Assembly: GCA_034509735.1 (NCBI GenBank)
Contig: JACGWO010000005.1
Coordinates: 9,627,692-9,691,691, forward strand
From: Sesamum alatum
Lineage: Eukaryota; Streptophyta; Magnoliopsida; Lamiales; Pedaliaceae
Reading direction: 5' to 3'
Length of the DNA: 64,000 bases
Positions 57,596-64,000 of the stretch are shown here, piece after piece; within the stretch, counting starts at the first letter, position 1, and each line of letters starts with the position of its first letter. A program made the position numbers and the translations under genes. The notes beneath the pieces were generated by a model that had not been told where the DNA came from, searched no databases, and was given only the letters and a program-made list of their open reading frames with translations.

Positions 57596-60276
57596 ATGGC
57601 AAGACTTAAAGGCACATGTTTTGATAACCTTTTAAACGTGACTGATCCAACTGACCACTTCTCAAAACTCCTATCAGCATTGGTGCCCTTCTATCAAGTT
57701 GAGCATCATTGCTTTAGATTTGGGGTCAATGAAACTTTAAAGGATGATGACCCAGAAGTAGATGGAAGGGCAATAGTTATCCCTATCACTCTCAGGGATG
57801 TATTGAGGATAACCAATCTACCAATAGATGGTGAACCAGTTATTGAATACTTAGAAGGTGTTGATTTTGCTGTTTTGTGCAATGAATTACTCGGGATCGA
57901 TTCTTGCGTAGTAAGGGAGAATCAAGCCAAGGGTCAAGCCAGAGCATGTATTTCTCTGTCCTTGCTACAAAAAGAATTTGGCAACAAGACAGAAGACGAA
58001 ATTAGTGAGCCGGAGGATTTTGCTCACTACTTCCGTACCTTAATCCTTTACGTTATCAGTCTATTAAGTGCCCTCGAACTCACAGAAAATAAATTCTTGT
58101 TTCTAGCTGTTTTTTAGGGACATTGACAAGATAAAAGATTATGCCTGGGGTGCAGCTATGTTGGAAATTGTACACCGGGCTTTGGAGAAGGTTAATAAAA
58201 ATCACAAATGTATAGTTTGAATGCTCATTTTCTGACGGTAAGTTTAACTTTTATTTGTACAGTAGTAGTTTTTCTCTTTATATCATGTCGTTTCATAATT
58301 TTACTTTTCCTTTCTTGTAGGTGGTGATATTGGAGTATATTCCGCAAGCTGCATCTCTTGTCCTCCATAACTCTAATGACATAGGTGCTGATTTTGTGGA
58401 GAAGGATAAGGCTGATCAACCAATTGAGTTTCCTATCTTTCAGGGATGGCACAAGAACCTGCTTAAGCCCTCAAGAAGCAGATATCCTGCAAAAAACAAC
58501 TGAATCCTGGAAACAATTTTTTTGTACTTTAACACTTGGATAGGTAAATGAATTGACGTTATTCTTTATAATAATGGTCTAACTCTTTCAAATGATATTT
58601 TTAATTATTAATTTTTCTTGTTTTAATGTTAACAGATTGAAAGAAATCCTTATGGTCGGCTACCTCCAAATTACTTGTCAGGGCCACTTTCTCAGCAAGT
58701 CCAAATGGAACGTTCCCTCACATCAACTCTATGCATGGAGAAGGTAATCCTTGATGATCCAACAATCGCTAGCTGGAGTGTGCTTGCTTCATCCGATAAT
58801 CTTCGGAACTATAAGATTCAATTAAGTAAACATCACAGCAAGCACGATAGGAAGCACAAGTCACTCAAAGGTGCAAAACAGAATTGGAAAACAGTTGTTC
58901 ATGTTCCATTTGTGACTGCATGGAAGGACCATGGTCAATACCGGTATATTTTGGTGGATGTTGCAGGTAATACTTGAATGTATTATTGATTTCAATACTT
59001 AATTTATTGTATTTCTTCTATTTTCAATAATATTTTGTATTGTTTTGATATGTCATAACTGAAGAAAGGCAGCCAACGGATGGGAACCATACTCATGTGA
59101 ATGATGCAGGTTTTATTTTCCCTATCTCTTGTTTGATATCATGGTTGATACTCAATTTCATGTTGCACACATGTTTTAGTGGTGTTGAAATACATTAGGA
59201 TGCCTTAGGCTTCAGTCAGATCAACCATGTGGTCTTTCGCATTATTGTTACTATAGGTTTTTTCCTCATTTTCATAATATTTTATATTGTTTTGATATGT
59301 CATAGCCGAAGAAACACAACCAACAAATGGAAACCATACTCCTGTGAATGATGTAGGCTTTATTTTCTATATATATTGTTTGATGTCATGGTTGATACTC
59401 AACTTCATGTTGCTCACATGTTTTACTGGTGTTGAAATACATTAGGATGCCTTAGGCTTCAGTCAGATCAGCCATGTGGTCTTTTGTAATATCGTTACTA
59501 TAGTTTTTTTTCCTCCTTTTCATAATATTTTATATTGTTTTGATATGTCAAAGCTGAAGAAAGGAAGCCAACAAATGGAAACCACACTCTTGTGAATGAT
59601 GCAGGTTTTATTTTCTTTCTTTTGTTTGATATCATGATTGATACTCAGTTTCATATTGCTTACATGTTTTAGTGGTGTTGAAATACATTAGGATGCCTTA
59701 GGCTTTAGTCAGATCAACCATGTGGACTTTTGCATTATTGATACTATAGCTTTTTTCTCCTTTTCATAATATTTTATATTGTTTTGATATGTCATAGCTG
59801 AAGAAAGGCAGCCAACAGATGAGAATCATACTCGTGTGAATGATGCAGGTTTTATTTTCTTTATCTCTTGTTTGATGTCATGGTTTATACTCAATTTCGT
59901 GTTGCTCACATGTTTTAGTGGTGTTGAAATACATTAGGACTTCTTAGGCTTCAGTTAGATCAGTCATGTGGTCTTTCGCATTATTGTTGTTATAGTTTTT
60001 TTCCTCCTTTTCATATAGGTGATACACCGATATTAGCTTGTAATTGTACTGTTATTGTACTTATTGCATTTTCAGTGTTATTTTATTTGTGTTTGAGATT
60101 TAATAGCTGAAGAAACATTGACAATGGAATGGAGTGGAGGGGATGCGGAAAACCTGGCATCTAACAGACCCAGTAAGGTTAATAGTGCAGAGGGAGCTCC
60201 TCCCAATCCAGTTTATTTTAGGAGGTCAATGAGCGAGGGAACTAGGAGATATATTAGAGTGGGGTTTAAAGATTGA
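57596..60276 (+). pseudogene. Plant mobile domain (PMD, 'aminotransferase-like') gene, decayed, with mini-exon array
   Basis: Exon 1 (57,596-58,237) starts MARLKGTCFDNLLNV and has the PMD boxes PITLRDVLRITNLPIDGEPV and RDIDKIKDYAWGAAMLEIVH. An extra T in the run near 58,114 breaks the frame between them, and a second break lies near 58,209. Exon 2 is 58,321-58,543 (VVILEYIPQAAS, with another break), and exon 3 is 58,636-58,966 (VHVPFVTAWKDHGQYRYI). Four 51-nt mini-exons then lead to a last exon (60,107-60,276) that stays open in the same phase to a TGA. PMD proteins include the plant MAIN/MAIL1 relatives and transposon-borne forms. Frame breaks in exons 1 and 2 argue against function; the clean 3' end shows the ancestor was coding. 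Confidence 0.65.
59059..59848 (+). repeat. Four tandem mini-exon plus intron units of the PMD gene
   Basis: The mini-exons are 59,059-59,109, 59,306-59,356, 59,554-59,604 and 59,798-59,848, each exactly 51 nt. Each starts CTGAAGAAA (or CCGAAGAAA) and ends GATGCAG/GATGTAG. Units repeat every 247, 248 and 244 bp; the introns are also near-copies (gtgttgaaatacattaggat). Phase is 1 at both sides: the split codon G|CT gives Ala. Encoded peptides: EERQPTDGNHTHVNDA, EETQPTNGNHTPVNDV, EERKPTNGNHTLVNDA, EERQPTDENHTRVNDA. The first acceptor reads AA instead of AG, and the second donor is GC instead of GT. Confidence 0.85.
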
Positions 60277-61518
60277 GACAAGAGGTCAATAGTGCAAATA
60301 TTATTGCGGACCGCCTGAGATAAAGAAATGCGCCAAGGTAGTCTTCGCAGTAGGTATGTTTTATGCTTTTGTTCTTCTTCTACTTGGGAAACTGGTTTTT
60401 CAACTACAACTTTCTCCAATTGGTTTTTTATAGCTGCTAGTGATGTTGTTATGTAGCAGCAATTTCAACGTTTTTTTTTTTTTTGGAGGGGACGCTCTTC
60501 AAAGAAACCGGTTTCACAAACCAACAGTATTTTTCAAAAACACATTTTTCCAACTCGTTTTTAAAGTTGCTAGCAATGCTGTTATGTAGTAGCCATTTCA
60601 ACGTTATTGTTTTTTTTTTTTTGGGGGGGGGGGATGCTCTTCTAAAATATATCTTAAACTAAAGTAAATAGGAAGATTGATTTTTAACTGTTTGAAATTA
60701 TTTTTTGTAACAAAATCACATTTTGGTAAAATGTACATTAATTTGTAACTTTATATCAAACAATAATTATTTTTTGATTTAACTATGCATTATGTCCATA
60801 GTTTTTCATTTATTAAAAAGAATAGGTACAATAAAAACATATTTACCCATCGGCGGTTTAAAGGAGAAAGTAACTCAATTTAGTTTAAAAGTTCAATAAG
60901 ATTTTTTAACCTTGACGCTCAACTAGTTTAGATTGCCTCCAACACTTTACACTTGTTGCAACAACAACAATGGTTTCGACAAGTAATTTATCCGCAAGTA
61001 GATTATGGGAGTTTTAATAAAAAAAAAAAAAAAAAAACCAATGGGTCCAATAATAACAGGTTTATTTGTGTGAGGTTTAAAGTGATTTAATGATGTACAC
61101 TTCAAAATTTGAATAAATATTCAAAGTGATATTTATTTATGTACAACCTTTGTTTTGTTACAAACGTTTTGGAGATTAGTCTAAGCTACTTGATGGTTAA
61201 GGTAAAAAAATCCTATTAAAATATATATTAAACTAAAGTAAATAGGAAGATTGGTTTTTAACTATTTTAAATTATTTTTCTCTAACAAAATCATATTTTT
61301 GTAAAATCTACATTAAAAATTTTGAATTCATATTCAGATAGTGTATATCATAAAATAACTCAATTTGGTTTAAAAGTTTAATAAGATTTTTTAATCTTAA
61401 TGCTCAACTAACTTAGACTGCCTCCAACACTTTATAATTGTTGCAACAACAACAATGGTTCCGGCAAGTAATTTACCGCAAGTAGCTTATGGGAATTTTA
61501 GTGAAAACAATGTGTCCA
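60277..61518. other. Region 3' of the PMD gene: tandem repeats, no gene
   Basis: Short repeats 60,400-60,480 and 60,540-60,640 both hold 'gctgctagYRatgYtgttatgtag' and T-runs. A large duplication follows: 60,655-61,020 recurs at 61,230-61,500 (aaactaaagtaaataggaag; cctccaacactttaYa; gcaacaacaacaatggtt) with an internal deletion in the second copy. A(17) is at about 61,020-61,037 and a G-run at 60,624-60,632. Confidence 0.6.
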
Positions 61519-62028
61519 TGTCATGATTTCAGCTGAAAATGCAACTTTAACTGACAACCGTCAGATAGGAAGATAAGTTGTAAATCGTTCGATCAGAAAA
61601 AGGGGGAGAAATTGGGGAAACTTACCAGAAAGCTGAAGGGTACAACGCCATTTCGAAGAGATTAGGGCTCAATTCTCAGCTTAGGGTATTTGAGTGAACA
61701 CGACAGGGTTTCAAATGAGGCAAAGGATCCAACAGCTGGACACCTGTCGGTTGAGAACTCAGCGACAAGGTGGCGCAGCCCTAACTCTGCAGATGTGGGC
61801 TCTTTTGGCTGAAGCATTTATGGAGTAATGAAGAATTTTGCATGCTTCTTTTTTGTTGCATTTAATGTTTGTTGGGAAGTTGTAATCCTTTTGAATATTT
61901 CAGACTAATTTAAGGCTGTAACTTGTCGAAATAGGTCATGAATGAAAAAGTGTAAAATTTCCGTATTTTCTCATATGTTCTTCTTCTCTCTTCTCCCGAC
62001 CCTACATTCTTAACTTAAATCCTTATAA
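61519..62028 (+). mobile_element. 5' LTR of a second Gypsy element
   Basis: Starts TGTCATGATTTCAGCTG and ends at about ttaaatccttata, directly before a primer-binding-like site. The exact 3' end is uncertain because no CA terminus is present. Its partner LTR would lie beyond the window. Confidence 0.6.
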
Positions 62029-62044
62029 TTGGTATTAGAGCCAG
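62029..62044 (+). other. Primer-binding site, initiator-Met tRNA type
   Basis: ttggTATTAGAGCCAgc, one change from the canonical TGGTATCAGAGCCA, located right after the LTR. Confidence 0.75.
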
Positions 62045-62070
62045 CCAGTTCTTGGACCTCAAAACACGCA

Positions 62071-64000
62071 ATGGCGGATGGAACGAGATTGAAAGAGCTA
62101 CAAGAAATTGAAAGGAAGACAAAAGCATTGTTGGTTGATGAAAGAGTGCGCAGACATGCTAGAGAAGAACAAGTACATAATTGACTTGACCAGCTAAATG
62201 AAGCACAAGATGGCCTCCAGGCTGCCATGATGAATATGGAACACCCTCTTATTGCAGTGCAACAACAGCTCCAGAGTGTTGTGAAGTAGTTACAACAACA
62301 CAACAAGAACAAGTCCATCTTGGGAGGACTTACAACATCAATGGAGAAGGGGTCTTCTTCTCGAATCACTGTGCATCCCTTCAGCAATGAATGAGAACGC
62401 AAATCAATCTAACACAGAAACCTACAGTGTTATCCACAGAATGGAGCTCCCTCTATTCAATGGTAAAGATGGGAGATCTTGGATAAGAGATGCAAAAGGT
62501 ATTTTCAAATGATACCTATTCCAGAAGAGCATAAGGTGCCCCAAGCTTCAGTCCATCTTGAAGGTAGGGCTGAGTTATGATATCAAGGTCATATAAAAAA
62601 AAAGGGGAGTACCAACATGGAAAGGATTGATAGTGGTTGTATTAGAGAGATTTGAAGACTTAGATTATGAAAAGGCAGTGTCTGAATTTGATGCATACCA
62701 GCAAGAGACCACTGCTAATGCGTATGCTGAGAAATTGGAAGAACTGGAGGGACAAATGCGCATTTTTAACAAAAATCTGGATGAAGAAATCTTTCATGAT
62801 GAAGTTTATAAGCGGACTGAAGGAGGAGATTAAGGGTTATGTTGCTACGATGAAACCAGCTACCCTAAACTAAGTCATTATTCTTGCTGGAAAGCAAGAG
62901 TCCATTGTGGGGGCTATCATAAAAAAGACACAAGAGCTTCAGAAGAATAATCAACCTAAGCCTACTTATAAACCCCAAAAGAAACCAACCCCATATAAAC
63001 CCTCAGTCAAGCTGAGAAATGAGAATACCCAGCCTAGATAATTGCTCACTGAGGATGAGATGAGAGCAAGGAAAGAAAGGAACCTATGTTATAATTGTGA
63101 TGAGATATTTGTTCCTGGGCATAAGTGCAAGGTGAGGTATTCCTATATGTTGATGAATGAGGAAGAAGCCAAGGCGTATGAAGAGGATACGGGGCAAGCA
63201 GAGGAGCATACTGAAGAGGGTGAAGAAGAGCATATCACTGTCTCTATGCATGCTATGTGCGGGAATATTGGTAGTGGCACCCTAAGAACTAAAGGAGTGG
63301 TTAATGGTAGAGAACTTCTTATTCTCATCTACAGTTGAAGGACACATAGCTTCATAGATGAGAAGGTAATCAGGGCTTTGGATATTGAGACCAATTGTGC
63401 TATACCTATGAGAGTAAGTGTGGCTGATGGGTACCAACTATTGAGCAGGATCATCTGTCCTGAACTCAAATGGGGGGTACAAGGTCATCATTTCACATAT
63501 CCAGTCAGAGTGTTGAAGTTAGTGGGATGTGATTCGTACTAGGCTGTGACTGGCTTGGAGCACATAATCCTGTTGAACTTGATTTCCAACAACTTACTAT
63601 CGCTATAAACATGAAGGGAATGAAGGTGGTCTTGAATACACTCCCAGGAAGGTTGACCTCAAGATGTGGCTAAAGATTCCTTAAGCAATCTCTTTGGGAG
63701 AAGGAACAATGATGTGTTAGGGCGGTTGCTTTCAATTGACACACTGAAGAAGCCATGAACTGAGCATTCTATGATCACTGATTTACTGCAGCAATTTGAG
63801 GAAGTCTTTCAAGAACCAAAAGCCTTACCTCCTAAAAGATCCATAGAGCATAGAATTGAACTAACACCTGATGCTATCTCAAGAAAACAACACCCCTACA
63901 GGTATGACTATGGTCAAAAAACAGAAATTGAGAATATTGTAAAAGAGATGTTAGAAAGTGGAATCATTAGAGCTAGTCAAAGCTCTTTTACTTCTCCTGT
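62071..64000 (+). pseudogene. Gypsy gag-pol, 5' part, cut by the window end
   Basis: ATG at 62,071 (MADGTRLKELQEIERKTKAL) opens gag. Boxes in changing frames follow: MELPLFNGKDGRSWIR (about 62,442), a knuckle LCYNCDEIFVPGHKC at about 63,087-63,131, and the protease region NIGSGTLRTKGVVNGRELLI. After it the usual DSG-S-T-H box reads YS-stop-RTHSFIDE (about 63,334-63,360), so the catalytic Asp is lost. The RT entry (PPKRSIEHRIELTPDAISRK; MLESGIIRASQSSFTSPV) lies at 63,827-64,000. The gag and protease boxes resemble chromovirus-type Gypsy elements. Many stops; not active. Confidence 0.8.

Larger units (their letters stand above)
55408..60802. mobile_element. Candidate TIR-bounded unit carrying the PMD gene
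   Basis: 55,408-55,552 and 60,655-60,802 are inverted complements, with long near-identical blocks such as acaaaatcacattttg and taatttgtaactttatatca on the right side. They flank the PMD gene at nearly equal distances in a 5.4-kb unit. PMD genes are known to travel with plant transposons. I found no clear target duplication, and a second partial right copy exists at about 61,233-61,340, so the outer borders are uncertain. Confidence 0.45.

Noticed and set aside
59059..59848. CRISPR-like regular repeats
   Set aside because: Both the 51-nt part and the roughly 195-nt part are repeated, splice borders are present, and this is a plant genome.

Overview
This looks like nuclear DNA from a flowering plant, most likely a eudicot. 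The background is very AT-rich. It holds one GC-rich, intronless 3-ketoacyl-CoA synthase gene, and almost everything else is nested plant transposable elements (Copia, Gypsy of the Tat type, LINE, CACTA, Mutator-like MITEs, Helitrons). I cannot name the species; a Lamiales-like asterid is only a guess. There is no bacterial or organellar gene content.

Layout. Positions 1-16,400 are gene-poor: short hairpins, microsatellites, Helitron-like elements and a dense set of terminal-inverted-repeat (TIR) elements, many with 9-bp target duplications. Positions 16,406-22,764 hold a decayed Copia element on the + strand. Both LTRs remain, a CACTA MITE sits in the left LTR, and the reverse transcriptase carries an in-frame 315-bp tandem duplication. 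Positions 23,199-24,689 hold the one convincing intact gene, a KCS6/CER6-type very-long-chain fatty-acid elongase. Its promoter is squeezed to about 430 bp between the Copia LTR and the ATG. Positions 24,700-32,350 are again MITEs, Helitrons and TIR elements.

Positions 32,349-42,149 are a full-length Ty3/Gypsy element on the - strand, with 0.5-kb LTRs and a perfect 5-bp target duplication AATTG. It has gag, protease, RT, two RNase H domains and integrase, all broken by stops or frameshifts. Between integrase and the 3' LTR it carries an antisense gene of the 'putative gypsy type transposon' family. The element landed inside a LINE whose two halves can be rejoined across it. A second LINE lies at 43,628-46,734, followed by a Copia-type LTR, primer-binding site, leader and gag remnant (46,735-51,735).

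Positions 51,736-64,000 hold three notable structures. One is a 1.3-kb palindrome whose spacer is repeated outside it (53,731-55,198). The second is a decayed plant-mobile-domain (PMD) gene at 57,596-60,276, lying between 145-bp inverted repeats, in which a 51-nt phase-1 mini-exon plus its intron has been tandemly amplified to four copies. The third is the 5' part of another Gypsy element (61,519 to the window end).

The most unusual signals are the PMD mini-exon array inside a possible TIR-bounded mobile unit, the cluster of covarying short hairpins in the Tat element (35,840-36,229), and the palindrome at 53.7-55.2 kb. The genes do not form a pathway; apart from the KCS gene the window is a record of nested transposition.
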